Source: Glandiceps talaboti
Taxonomy: Eukaryota; Hemichordata; Enteropneusta; Spengelidae
Assembly: GCF_964340395.1 (NCBI RefSeq)
Contig: NC_135570.1
Location: 3,719,822-3,783,821, forward strand
Length of the DNA: 64,000 bases
Direction of reading: 5' to 3'
Below are positions 12,785 through 25,390 of the stretch, one piece after another (position 1 is the first letter of the stretch; the number at the start of each line of letters is the position of its first letter). The translations under genes were made by a program, and so were the position numbers. The notes below the pieces were generated by a model that did not search any database, was not told the origin of the DNA, and saw only the letters and a list, made by a program, of their open reading frames with translations.

Positions 12785-13284
12785 CTTCAAAATGGACTAA
12801 AAACGCCTCTACTAAGGTGGACCCTCTTTGCAATCACGACGACGGCAATGAGTTGATTGGCATGTCTATGACGTGATAAAAAACCAGATAATCTCAAATT
12901 TACAAGACAATAAATCTAATGTCGACGTATATTAAATATAAGTTTTAGGCTTATTAAATGAAATTGACCAGAGGGCAATAAAAACATGGAAACCCTACTC
13001 TATATTCAAATAACCCTGCGCTATGGGAAATTAAAATTCTATCGGTAAATTAAAATTTTGTACATTACTCTTTGTCATCTTCCCTGCTGAATGTTCTTCA
13101 TTAGTCGCATGCACACAAGAAACGTGTTTGAATAACGCATACAGATACCCGATATTCCCATTTGGTTTATTAGAAAACCTGATGTTTGTATCTACCATAA
13201 AAAAGTTAAGAATGAAAATATGATGGCCCATAAGTGTCATTATAACTTGATTTACAGTAGAGAGCAATCCTGTTTACCTTTTAT
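12785..13284. other. No supportable feature
   Basis: AT-rich, with one 78-codon minus-strand frame (13267-13031) and no splice signals. If 13669-14000 is an exon, this would be intron. Confidence 0.5.
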
Positions 13285-13372
13285 CAAACTTTAACCTTTA
13301 AACGCCGACACTCTATTTTAGGGTGTAATTACGCAGACTTACTAGAGACCAAATCCTTCAAGGGTTAAGCTT
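13285..13372. repeat. Possible tiny TIR element
   Basis: ACTTTAACCTTTAAACGCCG at the left and CCTTCAAGGGTTAAGC at the right form weak inverted ends (TTAACCYTTRA) about 80 bp apart. There is no second copy in the window. Confidence 0.25.
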
Positions 13373-13668
13373 GAGGGCAAAATTCACCTTTCAAGAGAAT
13401 CTAGCTTACAGTATATTATCTTGTTATGAAAGTCAGAGTCTAAAATAAATTTTGCAGATAAGGCTTAAATCAATAAAACTTCAATTTATTACCAGCTCCA
13501 CTTCAAACTGTGACTATATCATTAAACAGTGTTTTTGCTAAGGGCGATAAGTAGGTAAAATCTATCGGGTCCCATATCATTTTACATTCATTTGGTTCCC
13601 AAAGAAAAGTACCATAGACTATATGGGAAACCATTGACATTTTTACCCCTTTCCCCTTTATGTTACAG

Positions 13669-14000
13669 GGGTTCCCAACTTTAGCAAAAACAGTATTAAA
13701 TGTTTACGATTGTAGGACAACAGTTAGTCCTTTCTTGTTTTTGGAAATTGCCATTACACTGGCAACTGTTACACGACATAGGCAATTGACCAATCTTATT
13801 GCAGGGATTATTGAACAAGACAAACTTAATACGCCTAGAGATATATACGAGGAAGTGTTTTATACTTTTTTATTGAAACAACATCTTTTTGATCAAAAGC
13901 GTAATCATTTGTGGTGTATCCTTAGAGAGTGTCCAAACCATTTTTCCATTTACTTTCCGAAACAGCTCCTAGATGTATTATCGACAACAATGTTCACGAT
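13669..14000 (+). CDS. Candidate internal exon, unknown protein
   Basis: A 332-base open stretch (110 codons plus 2 bases) lies between a pyrimidine-rich tract ending TGTTACAG at 13661-13668 and a consensus donor GTAAGT at 14001-14006. Both splice sites agree with one frame (acceptor phase 0, donor phase 2). The translation begins GFPTLAKTV and includes TPRDIYEEVFYTFLLKQ and WCILRECPNHF. It looks like a soluble, helix-rich region with two cysteines near the end and no obvious transmembrane segment. I do not recognise the family and found no convincing partner exons. An upstream ATG at 13660 lies inside the acceptor and is not a start. An open frame of this length can arise by chance here; the paired splice signals are what lifts it above the others. 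Confidence 0.35.
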
Positions 14001-14850
14001 GTAAGTACGATGGCCAACTTCGTTTGTAAAAACATGTTTTATGCCCACCTGCATTATACTGTAATGAGGACAGTGTTCAAATCCGTAGTTGAGATTAGGC
14101 AATAAAATGTTATATTTTGTCGGACTACGTTAAGCAATCCTCATGATTCTTTGCAAATTTCTGTAGATTTTATTGCCAAGTGTAGGCATCCAATCGGATA
14201 AACATTATTTGAAAAAAATAGAAGCCGGGGTCATATTCATGAGTATATTGGCAGATGGCAACATACCCGTAACTCTCAAGTTCATTTGTACATGAATGCG
14301 TATATGTACGTTAGCTTATTGAATAATGTGAACAATGCTTGCGCTAAAATAAAATCCTTGCTAGCATTTTCAATATTCACTTATTTGAAGCTGAAAGTGT
14401 ATTGTTTGAGCAGTAACGACGAAATATCACATTTTCTTCTCTTCGTTTTCCTGGGGTATAACTTGAACATGTTCGTCCAATACTTGCCTACCAAATGTGC
14501 ATCTGAAATAACACATTTTACATCCAATTTGGGTATATGTCGTAAATTGCTTAGATTGTTATTTTCTGTCATATTTCGAGAGTTTGAACAACATATTTAA
14601 TTTCCTGTAAAGAACTGGCGAACGTCAATTTTACAGTAGGCTTGGCTCATAAAATATAATCCTTCATGATGGGATAGAGAGTGTTCAAGGGGTATTTTCG
14701 TAAATCATATTAACAGCCTTTTTTGTTTTCCGTAAACACTTTAAAACCTTAAAATAAAGAGTGTAAAATTCAAACCATCCAATGTAATTCGTAGTTACCG
14801 ATTTTTTTTACATAGTCGACATCGTGCTATATATTGTGTCATACCAGCAT
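14001..14850 (+). other. Putative intron sequence after the candidate exon
   Basis: Begins with GTAAGT at 14001. A 104-codon frame at 14286-14600 has no acceptor in the right place and does not continue the upstream reading. The sequence then runs into the 29-bp satellite. Confidence 0.3.
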
Positions 14851-15945
14851 AATATCTTGATATGGCATCACCAGTGTAATATCTTGATATGGCACCATAA
14901 CAATGTAATATCTTGATATGGCACCATAACAATGTAATATCTTGATACGGCATCATACCAGTGTAATATCTTGATACGGCATCATAACAGTGTAATATCT
15001 TGATACGGCATCATAACAATGTAATATCTTGATATGGCACCATAACAATGTAATATCTTGATATGGCACCATAACAATGTAATATCTTGATACGGCATCA
15101 TACCAGTGTAATATCTTGATACGGCATCATAACAGTGTAATATCTTGATACGGCATCATACCAGTGTAATATCTTGATACGGCATCATAACAGTGTAATA
15201 TCTTGATACGGCATCATAACAGTGTAATATCTTGATACGGCATCATACTAGTGTAATACCTTGATACGGCATCATGACAGTGTAATATCTTGATACGGCA
15301 TCATGACAGTGTAATATCTTGATACGGCATCATGACAGTGTAATATCTTGATACGGCATCATACTAGTGTAATACCTTGATACGGCATCATACTAGTGTA
15401 ATACCTTGATACGGCATCATACCAGTGTAATATCTTGATACGGCATCATAACAGTGTAATATCTTGATACGGCATCATACCAGTGTAATATCTTGATACG
15501 GCATCATAACAGTGTAATATCTTGATACGGCATCATAACAGTGTAATATCTTGATACGGCATCATACTAGTGTAATACCTTGATACGGCATCATGACAGT
15601 GTAATATCTTGATACGGCATCATGACAGTGTAATATCTTGATACGGCATCATACTAGTGTAATACCTTGATACGGCATCATACTAGTGTAATACCTTGAT
15701 ACGGCATCATAACAGTGTAATATCTTGATACGGCATCATACTAGTGTAATACCTTGATACGGCATCATACTAGTGTAATACCTTGATACGGCATCATAAC
15801 AGTGTAATATCCTGATACGGCATCATACTAATGTAATATCTTGATACGGCATCATACTCGTGTAATATCTTGATACGGCATCATAATAGTGTAATATCTT
15901 CATACGGCATCATAACAGTGTAATATCTTCATACGGCATCAAACA
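14851..15945. repeat. 29-bp satellite array, about 38 units, with higher-order structure
   Basis: The consensus unit is CATCATAACAGTGTAATATC plus TTGATACGG. Variants (ATACCAG, ATAACAG, ATGACAG, ATACTAG with ACCTTG, and ATAACAA with TATGGCACC) occur in a set order. The 11-unit series starting at 15099 recurs 319 bp later at 15418 in a 10-unit version. A four-unit series also recurs in the first third. Unit length is very uniform except near the last copies. Confidence 0.97.
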
Positions 15946-16029
15946 TTATAACATCTGACATTGTACCGAACCAGTGCAATATTACACAATGTCGATGCAA
16001 TCGTGTAACTAATGTATTCGTTAAACAAA

Positions 16030-16310
16030 GGGTTTCCTGAACATGGTAGTCATGTTTTGGTATCATGGTTTTCACCCTTGCAGTCAAAGTTTACTTGTCA
16101 GGTGTTTGCACCATGAAATGTAAGATTGCCGTCAAATTTTATATAGCGTTTTGGGTTTTGAATCATGATGTGTATGCTTGCAATTAACTTTTACATGTTT
16201 GGTTTTCCATCATGATGTTCATGCTTGTCGTCAACCTTTACTTATTTGTTTTTGTGAATCACGTAATGCGCTCTTGTCGACATTTTTTTTACTTGTTTGG
16301 CGGCACAAGT
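16030..16310. repeat. Decayed tandem repeat, ~50-60 bp units
   Basis: Four to five diverged units share a pattern of ATCATG, then TGTATGCTTG or its variants, then TCAAAGTTTACTTGTTTGG-like sequence. It starts shortly after the 29-bp satellite. The open frame through it is probably incidental. Confidence 0.55.
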
Positions 16311-19300
16311 ATGATTACCGATGAAAACAGGAGTATAGTGTACGCTTCCTTAAAACTCATTTGCACTCGGTTCATGTGTTTTATAACTTTTGGTCAGAAT
16401 GTTACGTCAACCCACCGCAAACAGTAGGTCCCAAACGTACCGCCGGTGATCATTAACGCCTTATTCACGTCCATCACCGTAAACGAAAATGACATCGCCT
16501 ATGGCAACAATTGTATTGGAGATGTAATACCGAAGACCCTCAGGCTGTAGAAATTAGTCGTGTGTGATCTAACTTACAGGTATTATTCAAGAAAGTATGA
16601 CATGAAGTGACTGGACCGGAAATAGCAAAATTAGATAGACGGAGACGTTATTTTGAATTATGCATAGAAATAACACTCATTCCCTGAGTTCACAGGTGGT
16701 CCAAGTGGTTCAGACAGCTTAAAGATGCATCTTTTTTTCCAGATTGGCATGATTCCGATTCTGAAAAAAATGCCTATTTACCCACGCTTTGAAACAAAGA
16801 GCAATGGTGAACTTATGAATTGATTGAAATTGCCAGCTGGCTCTCTCACAAACACTATATTGCCTAGGATTTCATTGCAGCTGTTGATTCATTATACATG
16901 ATTGTATATAGTCCTTTGCAATGAGTTCTACTTTCGTACTTTGCCTGCCCACTTATCATTCAGCCATCATATATCCCGTCAATACATGGAGTTTTGTTCC
17001 CCCCTGTTGTACTCTGAGCTAAGTGTGGTCACTCTATACGTTTGAACTGTGTATTCAGTTCCATTCATTGCCTATAACTACAGAAGTACCAGGTACGATT
17101 GTCAATTTTTGACACCTACCTATAGTAAATTTGCATTTGCAGCAAAACCAAATCTAGAGTGATCGTGCGGATAGTACCAAGCTTAGATTGATTTCGGCTG
17201 CAGAAAATGTGACAGTCTGAATTCTTACAACAGTGACTTCATGTTTATTAGTGGACAGATTTTACATTTCCCATATTCAAGATGGCTGATTTGCCAGTTT
17301 CATATTACTTGTTTCTGCAGAGTGATGAATATTATGTGTCTGAACCGTTATTTTGAACATATTCATGCATCACAGCCATTCGCATTGCACTCTTATAATC
17401 CAATTGGGTATTTGGACTCAAAACAATTATGAAAGCATCTTAGCTTACTGTTGTATGTTGTCATCGTTGATATATCTGTTTTACACGTGAAAGATCCACT
17501 TTGCCGTTTGTCAATTTTGAGCATAGATTTCTGTTCCTGTTTAATATGTATGATTTATAACATCATTACCATGGAAACTATAGAGTACATTATCTCAGGA
17601 TGTTTTGTGATATTCACCTTTGATTAGTTATTAACATCGATTCCTAATACTAGAGGAATGGCCATTAATAACATCAAAATCAGAGAATTACGCCATTACT
17701 GGTGTATCCTATTTGATGGACATGATGAAATACACAGTCTGCTTGACATAAGACTTTTGGATTTTTTGTATGCTACGTGAATTGTATACTCTGAACTGCC
17801 TTACATTGGCAATCAGGTGGTCATACATGTGGAATGTAGTTACCTGACACTGCTAGCCCCTCAAATATACCATATGTTTCCTTTCTCAACCGGAGCACTT
17901 GATGGTTACCATGGTTATAAAGGATCCGGCTGTGAGAGTGTTAGAGTATTTAATAGTATATTTCAGTTGTCAACTGGTCATGGCAGTTTTGAACTAAAAT
18001 TGAAAACGTCGACCATGAGCTCTAAGAGATAAAATTAATTTTGTGGTTTGTTTCTGGATCAAGATGTATTTCTTGCAAACAGCGAGATATTTCTATATTT
18101 ACATGGTAAATCTATAGAGCGACCGTCACGGTTAGCTTTAAAGCAAGCAATTTTGACGGTATTTGAGAAGGCATTGGGATTAATATCCGCACTATTCCCT
18201 CTGTTTTAATTGCAAACACTTATGCTGTCTACAGAATAAACACTTGTGTTGCCATTGCACACGATACAATGAATACTGGCTTCGTAGAATGAAGTCAATG
18301 ACATTAGTTTTTTTCCGTGTCCTTATTCAGCCCTTGAATGAAGGAGATTTAATTACTACAAACGAGCGTACGATATAGGACATTTTCCCAGTCAATAGAC
18401 TCTGCATTTGAAATAGAATGAATAACGCCAATTGCCGAGTTTTCAAAATGAGTTTTTTATTTGATTTCATTTACCTTTATTCTGTGAGGAAGCGACAGAG
18501 TCCAACCTTAGCTTTTAAAGTAATGCGCCGACTAGAAGCCGGAAAGAAAAAAGCCACATCGATCGTAAACAGCAACTGTTTTTAGCACAATACGATATAA
18601 CCTAAGCTTGTTTGCAAATTGTTTTTTGTTTGATGGGCTTTTTACCGATGCCAGTGAAACGTTACTCGTTAGTTGAAATGTTTGATACAATTTGTTCCCG
18701 TTTGATTAAAGCTAATGTATAAAGTATTCGCACTATTCTGTGTGTGGATGTTTCATGCTTGTAGATCGCTGAAGTATTCAGCACTGAGCAGACTCGAATA
18801 GCTTGATATATTTTCCAGTGGTGCGCACCATAAGTCGAGTTACCAGCAGCGGACCTAAAACTATTTCGTCACCGGATAAAAATTAAACATCTAGGTTGCT
18901 TTGTGTTTGAAATGTCACATAGCTAGTCATGTACTGTTCTACAGTATAAGTACATGTTTTGACACACGACTATACAAACTGATTATTCCACAAAACGTCA
19001 AGATCTCAATTTCTGTATATTGTACACGCTGTCAAAATATGTTGAACACCAAATTGCAGTTTGAACGTCATCAGCGATTATATAAAGTTAATCAGAATGG
19101 CAGGTGTTGTTTAAAACCAGCTATATTCAAACACACCAATCAAATACTAGTGTGATAAATTATCAATAATTACCATATCCGGGCAATACATCGTTGCAGT
19201 GTCTGTACCGTAAAGAGCACGTATTATTGTTTGATGCAGCAGTTTTATTCATAAATTGTAAGTTTTATTCATCATTTGTACGTTTTATTGCCAAAGAGGA

Positions 19301-19498
19301 AATGATGGATTTATAAAACTAGTTAATTAACGAATCTATGTCACTTATAAAACCATTCGTTTGTTTAGTTAGTCATTATGGTTTGCTAGTCAGACAGCGA
19401 AACATTCAACGATCTATTATCAAGTACAGTACCAGCACGTACTCGCCTATGATGTAAGTTAAGGGATACGTGCACGTATGCATGAAAGGGTGGACGAT
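16311..19498. other. No supportable feature
   Basis: The longest unannotated stretch in the first third. Frames at 16212-16427, 17241-17432, 17817-18032 and 18901-19155 are short and unflanked by good splice sites. The last has a CxxC...H pattern but lacks the second zinc-finger histidine. Confidence 0.55.
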
Positions 19499-19600
19499 GG
19501 ATGGAGGGAGGGAGGGAGGTATATAGGGAGGAACGGATGGATGGATGAGTGAATGGATATATGAGTGAACGGATGGAGATAGGGAGGGGGAGCTGGAGTT
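19499..19600. repeat. Degenerate (GGAG/GGAT)n purine-rich repeat
   Basis: Repeated GGATGGA and GAGGGAGG units. The serine/proline-rich minus-strand frames over it are repeat artefacts. Confidence 0.85.
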
Positions 19601-20297
19601 GAGTGGAACAGGTTTCCTGGTCCAGCGAAACATATTGTACCCTCTCGATCGAGAAACTGTGGTCTTCTCGCCAACTTTTTTTTTCATACTATTTTGCGAA
19701 AATTACGCTGTTTACTTGCTTGCCTTCGGAGACCCCATCATAGCTACATGAAGGTATATTTTACTGCTACATGTTAAATGACCCACCGGAGCACAATCAA
19801 ACATAACCACACTTTCTGGTAACCATATTGTACACTGTAAATTCCATGACTCTGGTTCAAATGTACCTCACGGGTCCGATTAAACTCTCCTATGAAATTG
19901 CGTTACGACGATCACGCCAATAGGTCTTTAAACCCCAACTTTGATTATTGTTAAGGGATGTATCTATTATCCTGGGAAATCTTACGAGATGCTTGCAGCC
20001 ATTCCATTAATCGATTTTGTAAAATGTTCTTTATATCGCACTAAAATGATGAAGTCCAAGTCAATTTTATGTATATAGGGTTTTAGCGGTTGAAAGTTTT
20101 CGCTTAAAACCAGCGGTTGCTGAGTCGACAAGGTAACTTTGACGTTGTTCTGTTCGCTCTTAACCCATACACTATAGGTGAAAAAATGTGCTACTTACAG
20201 CGCATCATAAAGAATAAGACAGATACACGTGTATATCATAAAGAGGTGTACCTTTTCAACCTAAACCAAGCTGACAAGGTTTTACCATATTGGTACA

Positions 20298-20420
20298 TTA
20301 AACACCTTCTGGTCTATTTTTAGTATTCATTTTCTTAGCAAATGTGATAAATTTTATATCATAATCTTCAAGTTTTGGTTATTTCTGTCAAAATCTTACC
20401 CTTTAGAAGTGAAAATAGTG
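20298..20420. mobile_element. Truncated copy of the 40.1-kb TIR element
   Basis: It begins TTAAACACCTTCTGGTCT and continues TTAGCAAATGTGATAAAT, ATCATAATCTTCAAGTTT and AAGTGAAAATA, aligning to the reverse complement of 40150-40296. The other terminus is not found. Confidence 0.55.
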
Positions 20421-21740
20421 CAAAACATTCATTACTATCCAACGCCCTTGATGTTAATCCTATGGTTTAGTAGTGCAAGAGTAAGTCGGAACTCTTCGTG
20501 AACGACACAATGTTACACAGTATCGCCCCCCCCCCCCGTCCGCTCGTGACTAAGTTTCGATTTATTCTGTTGCTACTAAACCACGTGATTTACGTCAAGG
20601 AGTTGAATAAGGTCCATATACAAATATGTTTCATGGCAATACGCATACGTTTCCCATGCAAGAAGTGTAGAAGTCGAATATGAATTGAAGGTTTACGAAT
20701 CAATACGCATGCCTACGTCATGCAATAGTTGCTATCGTGTACAACAAAAAGAGTATCGTAGCATGTGGACATACAAGCAAATATAACATTTGTCCAATAT
20801 GAAAATAAGTTGATAAATGCAAATATGATTTACGAATATAAAAATTATTCATCAATAGCAATAGTGAAAATCACGAATACAAATTGAAGTTTAATGAATA
20901 CCTTTGAGGAACATAAAAATTCATGCACGAATAGTACCATTAATCTTACGACTACAAATATATAAATTAACAAAATTGGTGAAAACATGAATTTTATGAC
21001 TACAAATGTGCTCGCTTTTTTAATGAAAATGTGTTTTATTGAATAATGGCCTGCCATATGGCATGAGTAAGAAAGATTGACAACACCATACGTACAGTAT
21101 GCATTGAGCAAAACTCTGCAAACAAATATCTACCAAAAGACACATAGCATACTCATAGGAAAAGCATCCGAAACAAATATTTATTTGTAATATAACAAAA
21201 TTGAAATCACCATGAACTAATCTGACTCAAAAAAAAATCACGGAGAGACGTGCAAATTTTAGGCCAAGAGATAGTAGTGAAACTATGAAGCAACGGACGA
21301 GGGAAAGAGTTTGTGAGTATTTATTCAACAAAACTCACGAATCATTACTAGTTTGTGTGATAAAACAGTAAAGCCCGACCTGCATAGACGGTTGATAGCA
21401 ACCAAGCTTTTCAATCAAGTCTATATATATAGATTCGTCAAAATGACATTTTTAATGAAGGAAGGGCTGAGAACAATATATACGCCTAATTTCTTTCTCC
21501 TTTAGAGCTTAATTAGACTCCATTGAAAATGACATCGCTCGTCCTGTTGAATTCCAATGCTTGTGTTGTTAGAATAAATTTAAAAGAATAGGATACACTC
21601 AAGGAGACAGCGACAAAATATTGCAAAGGTAACCTATCAACCTTTCATTGATTCAGGATACCAACGGTGGATTATGTGTTGATACCACTACACGTAGTCT
21701 TACGTTCGATTCTAAGTAATATTGATATCGTCAACAAACG
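20421..21740. other. No supportable feature
   Basis: Contains a C11 run at 20526-20537 and, at 20820-21010, loosely repeated ACGAATA/ACTACAAAT phrases without a clear period. Confidence 0.5.
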
Positions 21741-22135
<395 letters not shown>

Positions 22136-24964
22136 TTGCATAATAGCACAGAATTTTGGTATTCCATACATAAAGCTATGATAATGAAAAATACAGTAAC
22201 ATATTATGAATGTAATATCTACAGGTACTTCTCTCAAAAACGACAATATTCTATTAAGTCATTGCGCCACAAAGCCTGTCTTATCGAGTCGACACTCTTT
22301 TGTATAAACCCTGATGCCGTCTTTGCCTTCTGCAATATTAAGTGAAAAACACTCTCCTTCGGAACATTCCAACTTACAACAAAGTGTGCAGCACTGCACC
22401 TTACACATAAATTCATATACGCATATCGGTGAAGTAGTTTATTATGGGTGAGAACACAGGACAGTTTGACTGATACAGCTGAATTCTGATTAATTTTCAC
22501 TTGCTAATATAACTTTTTACGCTTCGTCTGCTTCCTTCTGATTTACTTTTCTTGGCAGATGCAACAGACACTTGTGAAAAGTTATTTGATAGAAAGATAA
22601 CGATACTGTTGCACGTAGTAGCACTGTAATTGTGGATATTTCGTCTTCTTCCCGTTATAAACGGATCAACTTCATAAAAATACGTGGTGTGAAAGTTTAC
22701 TGTGAATACGTTCATTTCGTTTATCTGAAATTATTATCGAGCATTTCACATCCACTAAAATGGTTTCGAAATAGTTCAATTTTATTTGATTTTATTGAAA
22801 GTCTTTCCTTTACAAATGGGATACAAGTGTTGACGTTAGATCGAGCGCCCTCTTTTGCTTTCTAATTGAATCAAACATGTATGACACTCCGCACTGTTTA
22901 TCTCATCATCGACCAATGTTTACCTGACATTCGTACCAGTCGATGGTGACCTTCCTCAACTATTTCCTTGCCTGTCAAATAAATAGGACAAGAATCTGAA
23001 CTTTTACATGAGCCTTAATCATAAGTTTCTGGCTGACCGCGTGTCATCCTCTATAAATAGTGTGTTCTAGCAGCGCTTAAACACATACACGATGTTTTCA
23101 TTTACAGGAAGGTATAAATCCATTGACCATTGAACAAAGATAATGTAGCATAGAGAACGAGTGAGATTTATACTCGTCGATGGAACAGATAAACCAACAA
23201 CAACATAAATCTTTCGACGGGAAAATATCCGACTAATTTTTCGCTCATGAAGCGTTTGTGAAATTTCCGATCGACTCCATTCTACCAACGTAGTTGTTGT
23301 TCATTCTCCTATGCGTGTTAGTTCTCCCATTAGCTTTATATAGATTAGAAGTGCAAGGTTTTGTGAAAACAGTGTCAATGAATCTAAATGTATAATGAAC
23401 CATATTTGATCAAACATGTACCTATAGTCTGTAGTACAATAACGTTGTTCTTTCCCCCGAACTGTCAGTGCTACATGTCTCGCGTGACTCTAAGAAATTA
23501 CTACACGTTATATTACGTAATGTATTCTCAATTTGCACTGTGTGAGAAAACTCGACCTTGCAATCTAGTGTGCACAAATTAGGCGCTTTGTCTACGTGAC
23601 TTGTTTTGGAGCATGTTACGTGGAAACAATTACGTTGCGGACACGTGAGTAATATTTCGGTAGTACTTTTTCGAAAGAGTCTACACCAAATTATATTGGA
23701 ATATTTGATTTTTTTTTAATTTGATTTAAATGCAGAATTGCCGGACAAGTCATCTACGTGTTCATGCAAAGTTATACTTTAATGTCGCACGGTGCACGAT
23801 GCAATGATTCAGCTACGAAAGATAGTCATCTTTCAGCTCAATAAGTGGAAACAGATTCAGACACACTTTCCTCCCTCCCTCCCTCTCTCTGTTTGTAGTT
23901 ACTACCTGATGCACGACTGTTTTTTTAATTGTGGCCGTAAGTATTTCGTTCAGTTCCATTGACAACAGTGACAAATCGCTGTTGATAAGTGTAGCTTTAT
24001 CTCGACAATCATGGAGTCTCGAAGAAAAGACTATTGACTAACCCTGAAAATCGAAGCAACATATATATGGTTGCAATAGCTTAAGTATGCACGTTCCGAG
24101 ATTCAAAGCGGTGAGATAAACCTCGTTTTATCGTATTATACATGTACTTATAAGCTTTTCTTGTCAATTACAGACAGAAAAGTGGCGATCAAAAAGAAAG
24201 AAAACAGTAAAACATGTCTGGGGGAAAAAAGTTGTACCTCTTGATAATAAATCAAGGTAAAGATAATGATAAAAATGATAAGAAGAAGAAGAATACCTGA
24301 ATAATCGGACAACCTGGAATGTTGTTTGATGACCATCTGACAACTGCACTCCAAAATGTCTGAACAACAGGGCAGTTATATAACACATATGAAAGCCATA
24401 ATTAAGCGTTAAATCATTAATTCCAGTCAGGTACATTTTCCATGTCACTGGGTTTTTGCATATATGTTATATTCCGTCATTGATTTTGTTTTATTCTTAC
24501 CGGTATGTTTAATTCAAAATGAAAAACATAGGGTATAGATATTGCAAAGTTTGGTATCACAGCAACGTGATTTGAACTGCGATATATTCTTTTTTATAAT
24601 GGGATTTAAAGTGGTAGGTAACACCTGACACGGGTATGCTGTATAGGGTCTTACACAAAGCTAATAAAGCGATCAGGAAATACGTACATGTAACGTCTGC
24701 TGTCGACTGAAAGACAGAAACTATAAACAGGATGAGTTCAACTTATATCAACATTGTTTACACGATGTGTCAAGAGGCAGTTCACTCTGTGGTACTGGGG
24801 AAAAAAGTACCTTTAAATCACATTTTAATAGTAAGCCTCGGATCTTTTTTCTTTACGTTGTAAAGCACTCCACAGAGACGGCTTAACTGAAAACTTATAT
24901 TCATCCGAAACCCCAAAAGAATGAATAGCAGGGGATCGGAGAGATGACTAGATTCACAACTTAC
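22136..24964 (-). other. Probable first intron of the GPCR gene (minus strand)
   Basis: It starts with the GTAAGT donor at 24964-24959. No acceptor followed by a TM3-like frame was found down to 22 kb, so the intron may extend further. A (AAG)n patch lies at 24281-24293 and CCTCCCTCCCTCTCTCT at 23871-23890. Confidence 0.4.
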
Positions 24965-25265
24965 CTTGTATAGTTAAACAGAAGGTGCACAAGAATCGAC
25001 CGAAGGGCCAGTACCCGTTCAAATGATGGACTAAGCTTGTCCATTCTACGAACGCAGCTACACACAGATCGCACACTGCGAGATTGGCAATATAGTAGTT
25101 AGTTGAATTCCACATCTTCTTGTTTCTAGCAATGATCAAAAGGATAATCGTATTACCAACCAGAGTGACGACGCTCGAGAGAGCGACCAATACAATTTTG
25201 ACGACGACAATAGTTAATGGACCTCTTTCATGGGGTGTATAGGTATCATTAACAGATGAATTCAT
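24965..25265 (-). CDS. First coding exon of a class A (rhodopsin-family) G-protein-coupled receptor
   Basis: This exon encodes the first 100 residues of a seven-transmembrane receptor that would sit in the plasma membrane and signal through heterotrimeric G proteins. The N-terminus is short and has two N-glycosylation sequons (N2-S-S and N6-D-T). TM1 spans roughly residues 19-46 and carries the G37-N38 pair (N1.50). A basic first intracellular loop (R47-N-K-K) follows. TM2 has the N61-L-A-V-C-D66 motif with D2.50. The first extracellular loop has Y-W86-P-F-G. C93 is the expected TM3 cysteine (C3.25) of the conserved disulfide. The exon ends in phase 1 at CAAG|GTAAGT, with the intron starting at 24964. 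I chose the ATG at 25265 because it is the first ATG in at least 400 bases of inferred leader and has A at -3. TM3-TM7, including the DRY and NPxxY motifs, must lie in later exons at lower coordinates. I found no DRY-like exon down to about 20 kb. The typical aminergic TM2 proline is not evident, so the ligand class is left open. Confidence 0.88.
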
Positions 25266-25317
25266 GATGGTGATGGTGGTGGTGGTGGTGGTAGTAGTAG
25301 TAGTAGTAGTTGTAGTA

Positions 25318-25361
<44 letters not shown>

Positions 25362-25390
25362 AGTGGTGGTGGTGGCGGTGGTGGTGATGA
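25262..25390. repeat. (GTG/GTA)n triplet microsatellite in the GPCR 5' leader
   Basis: On the minus strand this is an (ACC)n/(ACT)n/(ATC)n array that runs directly into the receptor ATG. The frame is open through the array, so a non-AUG start (TTG at 25406) would add a poly-threonine N-terminus. The ATG at 25265 is the simpler start. Confidence 0.9.

Noticed and set aside
12345-12856. Open frames of 90-162 codons rich in Cys/Val/Leu or Gln/Thr/Asp/Arg
   Set aside because: They lie entirely over the CAGA/CAGG/CATA microsatellite.
14851-15945. Possible CRISPR-like array because of regular 29-bp repeats
   Set aside because: There are no unique spacers: units are directly adjacent and the DNA is clearly eukaryotic, so this is a satellite.
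18901-19155. CxxC...H pattern suggesting a C2H2 zinc finger
   Set aside because: The second histidine at the required spacing is missing and there is no linker or second finger.
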